The position numbers and the translations under genes are program-made. A stretch of DNA of 64,000 nt from Galbula dea. Taxonomy: Eukaryota > Chordata > Aves > Piciformes > Galbulidae. This document shows positions 34,546-45,908 of the stretch, in pieces (within the stretch, counting starts at the first letter, position 1; the number at the start of each line of letters is the position of its first letter). The DNA lies in assembly GCA_013399015.1 (NCBI GenBank), contig VWZX01007013.1, positions 1,372,024 through 1,436,023 of the forward strand, read 5' to 3'. Under the pieces are notes generated by a model that was given only the letters and a program-made list of their open reading frames with translations, had not been told where the DNA came from and made no database searches.

Positions 34546-37500
34546 ATTGAAGGCATGCTAATAGCAAGCTTCTGACTGTTTCCGTTTATACACATGCCTT
34601 ATTTTGATGACAATTATAAAATAAAAACCCCTCCACAATTACTATTTTATTTTACTTTAATGTTCCTTTTGTGTTAAAAACAACTTATGGAACTCCAGGC
34701 TTGAGACTGAGGCCAGTTTTCACAATGGAAGTATCCCAGAACAACAGCAACAAAAAATGTTAAATATACAATTCTTAAGTGGATGGCTCTTTTGAACAGG
34801 CACTTGTAGACTCTAAGAAAAACCAACCAACCAACCAACTAACCAAATAAAAGCCCGTATTTTTTTCTTCAGGTTCACAGATAAACATGAAGTAGGTATC
34901 TATAAGCTTGCCTTAGGTAATATAAGCTTACAGAAGCATAAATATATTTATGAACCAAGATACACTCCCTGTGTACTCATTTAGACAGAAGTCATGAGAA
35001 AATCAGTGCTAGAGGTGGCAATTTGGATGCTTGAGATATTTTTGAAAAGATAACAGAAAATGACGACAAAGTGACAGCAAACTTACATAGCATATATTAG
35101 TTTAAACAATTATCAGGTTTAGAATTCTTTTAGATCATTTATTAATAGAAAAATACCCAGAATGACACTGAATGGCAATTAAATTTATGGGCCATATATG
35201 GAAAATCAATCTTTATGATTTTAATCATAACAGAGGCAGGACACTAACCAAATCTTCTGTGGTAAGTGGAAAACGATCACTGAAGTATTAAAAGCAATTG
35301 TCAGCCTGCATCACTGCAGCTCTCCCTAGATAATAGTGTCTCAATACATATGTTTGATTTTTTCTTATATCTTCAGATATTGAATTAACCCTGAAAATCT
35401 GATGTACCAATGGTATGATCTGGGTTAAAAATCCTATACACTTTCTTCTAGTAAATCAGAATACATCCTCAGAATTAAGGAGTAAGTTTATATACAAACA
35501 AACAATTATGTTAATTTTGAGAGTGCCGTATTTCACTTTCAATTTCTGAACATCTAGCCCATTTGATTATATACACTGTATTGAAAGTTAGAGATTTATT
35601 TCCCTCATCTTTTCCTCTTTTTAACATTAGTTTTGCCATAAACTTCTAAGAAACCAACTACACTTGCTTAAGAATTATTTTATTATGTATTAGCAATATC
35701 TGAAAAATTGTATCTTTTTATCTTATTGTAATTATGGTAGACACAACAGGAATGCATCAGCTGAGCTATATAACTGCTTCACTTAGTCTGAATGAAAAAA
35801 AGGTTATGTTGCTTTTTCTATCACCATAAAAATCATTCACCTAAGTGTCCTTTTCTGAAAAACTCAACAAGTAAAAATGCTTTGAAGGCAGGTTTCCTAA
35901 TCAGATTTTTATAAAGAGATATCCTTCATTGCTCAACTTAACAGGGCAGTTGAATGCCAACTGGTAATTGAAGTCCCTCTGAAGAAAAATAAAATATCAA
36001 TCATACTTGTCATTAAAAAAAAAGAAGTAAAAAAGGTATACAAATGAATGTGGTTTTGTTTTGAGCCAAGGAATTTTTTGAACAGAAATACTGATTTATG
36101 TGACCATCAGGTTTGAATGCATGCAACACAACTTTCTCAGATTGAATTCCATTGATTTTCTATAACAATGTCAAGCATTCAATGCATCACAGCAGCCATG
36201 AGACTGAAATAAATAATCCCTTCAGAAAGAAAGTGATTCTTCTCTTCTTAAATACATAGGTGAACATCTTGTTCTTCTGCTCCCTTTTTCTAGCTTAAGC
36301 TGTAAGGTTTTAAAATTCCTAATTCCCTGTCTTCATTTTCATTTAGGATAACACGCTTTGTTTTTCTTATGACCTTCTTTATGCTCTTGCCTCTGGGACA
36401 AGTTGTTAGAACACTATGCCATTCTTTATATGAAATGTGAATAGATGTAAAGAACAAAATAAATGCCAGCAAATTCAGCTTTGAATGTAGTTTTATGTGA
36501 TATTGGCAGAAGCTGAGGAGAACAAAAATAGCTTTGAAAGAGATTATTTCACATGTAAGATTCATAACTGAAAGGTGCAGCAGACTTGTAACAGATACTG
36601 CATACACAAATTAATATTCCTAATGAGATCTGCAGTGTTTCTGATCACACTGTCAGTCATAATCACTTTTTTTTATTTTGTTAGTTCTGGTTATTTGAGC
36701 TTAATATTTATAGCCCAGGCTTGTCATTTACAAAGTTGAGTTTGATGGGTTTTGTACTCCACACTAAATTTATCACTTGTTTTGTTACTGATTTGTTAGT
36801 CATTTACTATTCTTCTTCATACATATGATTTAAAGTTGGTAAATAATTTAGAGCTCACTGGGACATTATTTTAGACACCTTGAAATGTTATTTTGAAATG
36901 TTTCCCATGAATATAACACCACACTGTTGCTTGTAAGGAATGATATAATGTTTTCATCTGACTTTTTCCATAGGAAAATATTACTACAATCCTCAAAGTA
37001 TTTAACTGGTATATGTCTTGGTTAATTTGAAATAACACATACTTTTCAGATGACACTAAATAGAAAAAAAAATCCAGCTATTTTGCAAGAAGCAACAAAT
37101 ATAATGTAAAGTATTAGATTATTTTCTCATCTTCTTATTCAAGAAAAGAGAAGAATGTTCTTCGTTTTTGCATTGTGTGACTCCTTATACATTAAGGAGT
37201 TGCAGTGTCTATTCAGCAGTTACACAACTGCAAGTAGGCCTTTTATTTTAATTAGCAATGTGGGTCAATACTGATACTCATTTTTAGTCATAATTTTGAT
37301 ATTTGTACCGAATTTATCTAAGTATGGACTGATGGACTGATAGTTTCTCCTGATTCTGAGCATGTCATCTTGACAGCCTCAAACAAGGAAGCTGCCTTTG
37401 AAAAGGATGATGTAAAAATGTAAGAGTCATTGCTAATTTCCTAACACTTATTAACAAAGTCTCATTTCTGAGATCTTAATCAGCTTAATGTCCTATTTTT

Positions 37501-38463
37501 CTTACATCCAGGCAAGAATGACAGACATCTTCAGGGGGATATATGAGAGGAGTCACAGGTTGGGAGTTTTGATTCATGTCCTGCAACACTTGTCTCCACT
37601 GGTTAGAAAGAAACTCCATGGCAACTATATTTCTTGATGTCTGAAGTTTGACTGTTTGAATCTTCTGCTTTTACCAACTTCCTTTGATATTTAGGGTGGT
37701 TTAGTGTAGCAAAGAAAGATTACACTACACAGTAATATCTAATACAACTTAAAACAGCATGTGAATGACCATAAATTTCACTGAACATGCAAATTGGCTC
37801 TGCAGTAATGCAGGATAAATGGAACAGGAATGCAATATAACACTATGTATGATGAACAGAAATCAGTAGAGCTTTAGATGTAGCAACTCTCTCTGAGAGC
37901 TTGTTCTTTTTTTTACAGAAATTTTGTGAAAGTCTATTTTTGCAATTATATAATATCTAAATGGGCAATGAATTAGTGACTCTACTGTAGAATGTCACGT
38001 GGAATTGAACACTGCCACAGGACAGAGAAGCGAATGAAATACAGTGGTGGTGTGTGTTTGTTTATTTTGCTTCTGTATGTCTTTTTTTCTTGTGCTATTG
38101 GTAAGGCAAACTGCTTGGCTCTTAAATCTGTTACTTGTGTATTATGTTTCTGTGTCCTTGGTGGGAGAAAATATGGTCTTCATCAGTATGATAGTTCCTG
38201 ATGATACAGACAGCACTTTGGTTATAATTTAACAGCTATGTCAGTTCAAAATGACTAAGATTCTTCAGCAGAGGAATAAAGTGGTGGAAAATTATGTTAA
38301 TTACTTCAATATTAAAATTGACCTTATTTCATCAAATACATAAAAGAGGTCTGGATATCTTTGAGATTTTAGATTTTTTGATACCTTTTAAGCTTCAGTT
38401 AAAGTGTGATTCTTGAAGACATCTCTAGTTAATAGTAAGAGATAAGCATCTTTCTGTAATATA
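34546..38463. other. AT-rich DNA, no gene or repeat seen
   Basis: Holds a (CCAA)n run at 34821-34846. A 105-codon minus-strand frame at 36290-36607 ends in a basic stretch (GKSIKKVIRKTKRVILNE). It has no recognisable domain. Confidence 0.4.
34821..34846 (+). repeat. (CCAA)n simple repeat
   Basis: Six CCAA-type units, the fifth changed to CTAA. Confidence 0.85.
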
Positions 38464-38600
38464 AATCACAGATCGACAGACTGAAGAATCACATTGCAAT
38501 TGAGGTTGGAAAGGACATCTTGAAATCATCTAGTCAAGCCTCCTCTTCAAACACAGTCAGTTAGAACAGGTTACTCACAGCCAGGTTTAGTGGCATTTTC
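38464..38600 (-). mobile_element. CR1 LINE 3' end, minus strand
   Basis: The plus strand reads AATCACAGATCGACAGACTG, AATCACATTGCAATTGAGG, TTGGAAAGGACATCTTGAAA, TCATCTAGTCAAGCC, then AGAACAGGTTACTCACAGCC. This is the reverse complement of a CR1 3' UTR and the end of ORF2, moderately diverged. The right boundary is approximate. Confidence 0.82.
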
Positions 38601-39540
38601 AGTATTGTGACTGTCTAAGCCCCTAGGGCTGGAATGTGACTCACTAAATAAACCCCTACAGTAGAAGAAAGTTCAGTGGTAATGGGGAGAGGTGAGGTGC
38701 TCCTGAAGCTCAGGGAATAATACAAAGCAACTGACTATATCTCAACACAAAGTGGACCAGAAGGCGGCTGTTATTTTGAAAAACTACTGTCAACTGTTGA
38801 AAGGATCACCTGGTAGTGAAAACAGGTAATTCATGAAGAGCTGTGAGAAGCTTTGTTTGGAGTGTCCACTCCTAATCTTGGGAGCTGCATTTGAACTGAG
38901 GTCTTTGCTCATCGTCTTACCTGGGCTACACTGAAGATATGCTGTGCCTGGTTTTCTGCCTTGCTGAGAGTTTAATTTGTTTGTGCCTTACTCACTTGAT
39001 ATCTTGGCTTTACCTTGGACCTTCCTTAGCAGCAGTGCCTTGTCTGGTTACAAACTGTTAGCTGAACCTGATTTCCAGCACCAAACCTGTTCTTCTTTTT
39101 CAGTTACTAGATCTTTGTCAAAGTTCTGTCTGCCTTGCTGTCATCCTCAGCTCCTAACTTGCATTGCCTTATGGAGTTACCCACTTCTGCATACCTCTTT
39201 CACATTGAGATGTCCTCTTGTCCATGCCAGATGGATGTGAGGCTGCTTTGGCTCTGTGTCCCCAGGTTCAGCCAGAAGTGTGTCTGAACATATATCCCTG
39301 ATTCACAAACAAACACAGCTGGTCACACAGATCAAAACAGCAATCACATAAACACCAACAGCACATGTACTTCTGTTCCACATTTTAGGCTCATCAGGAT
39401 TAAAGCCTACTTGTAGAATATACACAAGCACAGTGGGGTTTTTTTCCAGCAGATTGGTCCCAGAGCCTAGTCTCCTCCCGCTACTTGAATCCAAATCTAT
39501 CATGGTTTCTCTGGATCTGGTCACACACCCTTTACTCACT
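38601..39540. other. GC-richer unclassified segment
   Basis: Composition rises sharply relative to the flanks, with T- and C-rich plus-strand text such as TGGCTTTACCTTGGACCTTC and GCCTTGCTGTCATCCTCAGC. Open frames at 38977-39240 (plus) and 39303-39539 (minus) have no recognisable domain. It is probably an old transposable element, perhaps endogenous-retroviral, but terminal signals were not found. Confidence 0.3.
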
Positions 39541-42500
39541 TGCTAGTTCAGCTTTATGTTCATTAATGGCTCATGCATATCTGCACATAGAAAACATAGA
39601 GCACACACACAGAAAAAGGAACAGAGTCTCATAAGAAGATAGGAGAGACTGCAGTGATCAGGCAGTGGGCTTCTTCAGACAAGTGCACTGACCAACATGT
39701 TGCTTTCACACAACCAGTAACTTTTAACCCCTCTACCTTCTTTCTCCCCCCCCCCACCTTGTTCCTTCCAATCCACCATCATCCTCACCTTTGGTCTTTC
39801 CACTACACATCCAATAATAAATTTCATGTTTCCACATTCTGAATTGTCTGAATGTTTATTTCATTTTTATATTTCAATACATATTAAAGAATAAAGACAC
39901 AAACTCTAGACTTCACATATTAAATTGGAGAAAGTTCTTGAAACATTGATGAGGTCTAATGTCAATTAATTTTTGGTCTAGTGGAAACGAAATAGCAGCA
40001 GGAAGGTGCAGGCAAAAATGAACAATAATCCCACCTCTCAAAAATTATCAATTAAAATGTGGTAGAGACAGAAGAATTGGAAAAGAAGCAGAAGCATTAG
40101 GGTCTTGTGCATAGCTGATCACTCCATGTCTTGTTTGAGATCGCTGTTCCCACCTGAACCTGCAAGTGCTCTTCAGTTTCCAGTATCCAAAGCTGCTTTA
40201 GCCAAATACTAGTAAAATATTAGAGCAAGGCAATTCTATATGAAGCACATGCCAACTCTCCTTTTCCTGATTTCCATCCAAAGATAAAAAACACCTGCAT
40301 GTCCCAGTAACAGGTGCTTTAATCTATACTAGTTGCCAATCTGCAAAGCAAGACACTGTAACAGATTACACAAGCATGAAAAACAGTGTCTAGACAGAAT
40401 GCCTAGGACCTTTTGCCTTTGGCACAAGGCACAGTTGCTCCTCTTCAATGTTTATTCAGACTTTGGAAAGTATGGGAACAGAAGCCATAACCAGCTTCTT
40501 CATTTTCTTCAATTTATTCAAGAAATCAAGCAAAAGTTAGTGTGAATAACCTAGACATTAATATTTGTAATACACGTAATCCTTTGAGAACCATAGAAAT
40601 TGGGCTGTAATCATAGTCAAATATCATAGATAATAGTTATTCAGACATTTTTCAGCTGTGAAAATTAACATTTAAATAAGATAGACCTATTTTCTAAGAA
40701 AGCCAAAATTTATTGAAATCACATTTTCAAAAGATTTGTGTCATTTTTTTGCAGTGCATTTCCCCCCATGATACCACCCTGTGTTCACCTATGTGCCCAG
40801 TCTGGTGCTGGACTGTATATGTATGCTGCTCTCTGATCAGTACACGTGTGTTGATTGTCTGGTTCTGCCTGTTACCTTTTCAAAGGAGACAGGAGACATT
40901 TGCAATTTGGATTTTTCTCATTATATGATCACTGATTTTTGTGAAACTTGGTTTTGACACCTTAAGATTTCTGTCATGTTTGACTAAAGTCAAGTGAAAA
41001 GTTACATAGGTAGACAGATTTAGACAGACCAAAAATAAAGTTCTTAACTCTTCTTTCCTCAGGAGACTAAGTTGAGGGCAGAAAAACTGAGAAAAAGCTC
41101 ATAATTCTCTATTTCCAAACAACAAGAAACATATATGTGAAATATAGTAGAGAGCTATTAGGTCTACTTGCTTCCCTTCTGTATGTTGCATGTTGAAAGT
41201 AATTGCTCAGGTGAATAGAGATCATAGGAAATCCTACAGACCTTAAAAAGACTTCTAGTCTTGTTTGTCTGGCTGGTGATATGTTGTTAGTAGATATATT
41301 TTGTCCTGGAAATTTATGCTGATTTCTTTTCAGTAAAAAAACACCCAGTGTGTACTATTTGATAAAAAGAATACTTTCTGGTTTTAGAAAAGCCTTTTTT
41401 TTTCTTAAAGTCTTCTGTCTGTGCGTTGACACAATCACATACAGCCTCTTTTGTCTCCTTTGCTTCTAAGCATACTCTTTAGGATCACTCATCAGCCTTT
41501 GGGGAGATGATCAGTAACTGATGCAAGAAACAGAGGACATATCAAGAAGCCTTAGGATCTGAGGTGAGTGCAGTAATAGAGAGGAAATGAGACTGAAAAC
41601 AGAAGCAGTACAAGTAGACGAGATTTAAGACAAAGATATACACAGATCCTGAAAGCCACAGGAAAAAGCCACCTCTGTCTGGCTTGACCTTTTCACACAC
41701 AGATCCCTTTTGCCACAGGGAGATAGCTAATGGCACAAGTGAAGCAGGTTCCCATTATATAAGGAAGAATGACAAGATTACGAAGTTTGCATGGTTCAGA
41801 TGGGGTCAGGGTGAATGCTAGAACTTCCAAATGGATGTCTATGACTGGCACTCTGCCCAACATACCCAGTGCAATTTACAGTGCAATATGGAGGCATGGA
41901 AGGTTATCAGAGAATGCCATATGTGTATAACCATGAATAGAAACAAAACACTTCCAGCTAGGGCATCCTCATTGGAATGACCCTCAGTAGCATCTGACAG
42001 ATCAGTTTAACCACAGATACAACCTGTGGAGCATATTTCTGTTGCCCTTGAAAAATGTAGCAAAACAATGAAACTTTTATCTCATTTCTTCCTCCTTCAT
42101 GTCCAAAGGTTCTCCAAACAGACTGAGGCAAAACAAAAATCAGCCATAAAATTGAGATCATCTTTTTCCATTGTTTCTATATTTTGCCAAAATTACTATG
42201 ATAATTGGTACCTAGAACTCCTTTTTCTCCCCAGTTTCCCATTATATATACTCTGAAAGAGTAACACAGAGAAAAAAATAACATAAAACCACCATCTTAT
42301 TTATTGTTTGCCTAGTTCACTTTTCCAGTATCATACTAAAAATCACTGCTTTTCTATTGATGTAGAAATAATTATTATGGAGAAAATGGCCTTTAAACCA
42401 CTTGTAGAAATAAAACAAACCCAAACAAACAGCTTTTTCATGTTTATACACAATCTGCTCCTAAAAGTACCTGATTGTTCATAGTCTCCAGTTAGGTACA

Positions 42501-43242
42501 CTGTGATCAATCAGAAAAAGTTATTATTACCAGATATGAACTTTGATCTGTTTCACTTCAGTTCTACCTTCAATATATTCTCTATATACAGTAGCAACAA
42601 CATCAGCTGTAGCACCATGAAAACTGAAATAAGTTTATGTAAAACTAAATTTAAAATATGATTGTCTATGTTTAATGGGTTTAATTTCTTTATTAAAAGA
42701 AACAACTTTAGAAATTACTTACAGCATTTATTTTTGATAGGTTAAGAATTGGTCTCAGAAAGATCTTTAAGGATATGCTAAATTACTTCAGGAGGATGCA
42801 GATATCTATCCTTGACTTAGACACTGAAGAAATAGCTTTTAAAAATAGGTCCTTATTTGTACTATTATATAATGATGATTAACTGTAGACATGAAGCTCT
42901 TTCATGTAAGAGTACAAGCACTTTTAAAATATGAGACTGTCTCATATTAATGATCCTGAATGTCTCCCTAAAAATGGTTAGTGCCTCTGATGCAAAAATG
43001 GCCAAGATGAAAAGTGACATGCTTTCAGGCCTTTACTTCAAGGGACATTTTTATCCTAAAGAATCATTGAATAAAAAAGAAAAATAATTCAAGCATATGA
43101 GACTATTGCTGTAAGGTCCTGGAGTAATGTAATCTCTTGGTCTGTAAAACCAAGGTCCCCTTTTGTTTCCTAATCTGTGACTCTGCAGTGCTACAGTATT
43201 AGAAGGTGAAGCAATGTGAAGTTTCTGAATTTCCATACTCAC
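39541..43242. other. AT-rich DNA, no gene seen
   Basis: Includes a run of ten C at 39746-39755. No repeat or coding signal recognised. Confidence 0.4.
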
Positions 43243-43303
43243 ACAATTAGGCACTCTTCCAGAATGCACACCACTATCATCACTGGATCTTCTTTCCTTG
43301 AAT
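43243..43303 (-). other. Candidate exon (speculative)
   Basis: On the minus strand a pyrimidine tract (TCTCTTTTTGTTCCTCC) leads to a TGTAAACAG acceptor. A 61-bp segment follows, ended by GTGAGTATGG, whose intron side matches the donor consensus. One frame is open through it and reads FKERRSSDDSGVHSGRVPN, hydrophilic and serine/charge-rich, unlike the hydrophobic or lysine/asparagine/isoleucine-rich frames that chance gives in this AT-rich DNA. The frame stays open on both sides (43051-43332), which weakens the splice argument slightly. I do not recognise the protein. It could be chance; conservation in other birds would decide. Confidence 0.22.
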
Positions 43304-45305
43304 CTGTTTACAGGAGGAACAAAAAGAGACATTTATAGAACAAAATTTTTTACTTTGTCTTGAACTGAGGTGAATAGCACTTAAAAGTAAGTATCTTTTT
43401 CCACTAACTAGTGGAGATGAATTTCATTAGTGTTTCAAGTTCTGACCAATATATCTAATGTAAAATGTTACAATGTTTCTTTCCTGAGTTGTGACAACTG
43501 CTATCTAGCAAAAAGCAAGGAAGAGAATGTGAAATTAGCAACTCTATAGCTTCATGAAAGTATACAAATATCTAAAGTTTATGCAAGAAAGACATAACGC
43601 TGGCTTCAAATACCCAGTGCTTTACAAGTGGACATATATGACCTGACCTCTTTACTTTTTACTCTGCTTGTATTATAGAGCAACTATGACCCTAAATCTA
43701 AGCTAGGATTATGGCTGGTATCTCTTGACAAATTTGTTCACAATTCTTCAGACATTTTTGCTGATTCAACACCACTTAAAATTGGCATATATCCAGATCT
43801 CTGCAGAGACTGTAGTTATGCTGAGCTTGTGAAATGTCTTTATTTTCTGCAAAGACAGGGATCTAGGTATTAGAGCAAACCTCACTTTCATTTAAAAAAT
43901 AGATCAGGATTTGAATAACAAAGGTGAGATAAGATCCTCCACTACCATAAATCTAGACTAATTCCACAGTTTTGTTGGCAATTTAAGGTAGATAAACACC
44001 AGGACAAAAACACCACCAGACAAATAAAAGGTAGTAGGGCATGATTCTGATTATATATATACATCTATATATAGATATAGAAAATTAGTACAGTGATGAT
44101 CCTTGCAAACAGAAGACTAGAATGAAACCTTTATTTACTGTCTGTTGTATTACTTATAACCCAAAACATACAAGAAAATATTTCACTTCAAAAAGGAAGG
44201 AAAACCAGTCAAAATTTGTAGATTTCTCTGGTATAGTTTTAGCAAATACTGACTAAAATATCTCAGCTTGTAGATATTGTAGTTTTGACATATTTTACCT
44301 TTAAATTGAAAACAAATTTCAGTATGCAGAACAAAAATTAAGAATCTAATGACACAATTTTCCTTTGATTTTCCCCTAACATTTTATCAGTTTCTACTGA
44401 GAGGGAAGTAATTCAAACAGCAACAACAAAATCCTGTCCTCATTTATATCTATATAAATCAGATTCTTAAGAAAGATTCCTTGTCAATATCTATGTAGAT
44501 CCATAGACTCAAACATAACTATACCTTTCATATGTACTTGTAGTAATTTTACAATTTGTTGCTTTCTGAATCGCTGGCTCTAGGAACAATATAATGAGAT
44601 TCAGTGGCAACTTAGCAGCTCAGCAAGTACAGTATCATATTCTCATTGGTGCCCCAGGATACCTTTGAACATTTGAAAATGTGTTTTGAAATGTGCCAAA
44701 TAGTTTTACTTAATGTGGACACTTCTGAAAAAGAAGAACTCATCAGCATGTGGGCATTATGGGCACTGTGTTGCTCTGACACATTCCAGCAGCATGAGAC
44801 TTGAAATAGGTTTTTTTATTAAATTTCTGATTAAATGTCTGAATGCTTGTGGAGAATGAAAAGTAAGACTGACATTAATAATAGTGGAACAAGCTGAATA
44901 CATTTAATTCACAAAAAATATTTGGAAATCTCTTCTCAGCCAGTGTTAATCATGGTAGGCATTTTTGTTAAAGACTCCAAATACATTTGCTTGGAAAAAG
45001 CATTTATAAAAATTGTGAGCAATGAACACCTTGTTTAGAATGTTCTGTGAGCAGAAAAAATGGGTTAATTTTGAACACTTCGAGGAAATACAACATTCCT
45101 AGTATTCTTTCTGCAAATATGGAATAGTCCATGTTATAATCAGTACATTTTGGCTTGCTTTTGGGGCTGATACTAGATAACTATATGCATATCACTATAC
45201 TAGCTCAATTCAGTTTAATTCACTAGAGGATTTTCTTGATAAAAGTAGAAAAGGAAAGATCACAGGCCAGTCAGTTATACCAGGTAGGAATTGTTAAAGG
45301 CCAGT
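43304..45305. other. AT-rich DNA, no gene seen
   Basis: An AT palindromic run (TATATATACATCTATATATA and following) lies at 44051-44080. Nothing else recognised. Confidence 0.4.
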
Positions 45306-45400
45306 GGTGTGACTTAACCCCACATGCAGCTGAGCCTCACAGAACAATTTTCTTACTCCTCCGCAGTGGGATAGAGACTCATGCTCTACCGATTGAGCTA
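45306..45400 (-). other. tRNA-Lys-like remnant
   Basis: The minus strand reads TAGCTCAATCGG at 45400-45389, a perfect fit to the Pol III A-box consensus TRGCNNARYNGG. It lies in a D-arm GCTCAATCGGTAGAGC followed by ATGAG, as in vertebrate tRNA-Lys. Next, TGAGTCTC can pair over 8 bp (one G-U) with GAGGCTCA around a 35-nt loop, far larger than an anticodon loop. Then GTGGGGTTAAGTCACAC at 45323-45307 resembles a decayed T-arm. The acceptor stem is not preserved. It is not a working tRNA; it may be a tRNA-derived SINE head or pseudogene. The lower end could instead be an LTR 3' end, since TGGGGTTAAGTCACACC also resembles that. Confidence 0.35.
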
Positions 45401-45429
45401 AATCTGTATACCATAACAATAACTGTGTC

Positions 45430-45908
45430 ACTGTTACCATTGATATTGCAGAAGAAGGCCTCAGCAGCAGATGGGAACCAGGCTTAGGTGCTGGATCCTT
45501 GTACTGGTTCAGGAACATGTGTATCAGGACTGAGGGCAGAATAGACAGAGTTCTCCTCAGATGATGGCCATTGAAGAGCAAGAGAAGAAGAGGAGGGGAG
45601 AAGGAACTAACCCTCAGTTTTATATCGAATGCGGCATATATGGAAAGGAATACTTAGCTGGTCCTCCCTGTAAGGTGCAGCTTTTACTCTGCACCCCCCA
45701 ATGTGAGACACAAGATATAGCAGGGACCTTGGTTTGCATACCAGTCCCTGATCGTAAATCTAAACATTAGGTCTAATCACTGTTAGAAGCAGGCAGTGTC
45801 TGTAAAAACATGCTGTTAGTTTCAGACAGTGCAGTTACTTAGAGGAGCTTTAGCTGAAAAGTAAAATCACTGAACAGAATTAGTTCTGTTCTAACCCAAA
45901 CCAGGACA
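45430..45908 (-). mobile_element. Avian ERV LTR, minus strand, 5' end intact
   Basis: Same family as 21459-22160. The minus-strand 5' end is TGTCCTGGTTTGGGTTAGAA at 45908. Plus-strand landmarks are GATGGCCATTGAAGAG, CCCTCAGTTTTATATCGAAT, TTGCATACCAGTCCCTG, AGAAGCAGGCAGTGTCTG and CAGTTACTTAGAGGAGC. The distal part, about 250 bp in the other copy, is missing below about 45430. TTTTATATCG gives a minus-strand TATA-like element. No coding remnant is adjacent. Confidence 0.75.

Noticed and set aside
36290..36607. 105-codon minus-strand frame with a basic C-terminus
   Set aside because: A weak acceptor-like GTCCCAG lies inside, but no donor or family match was seen.
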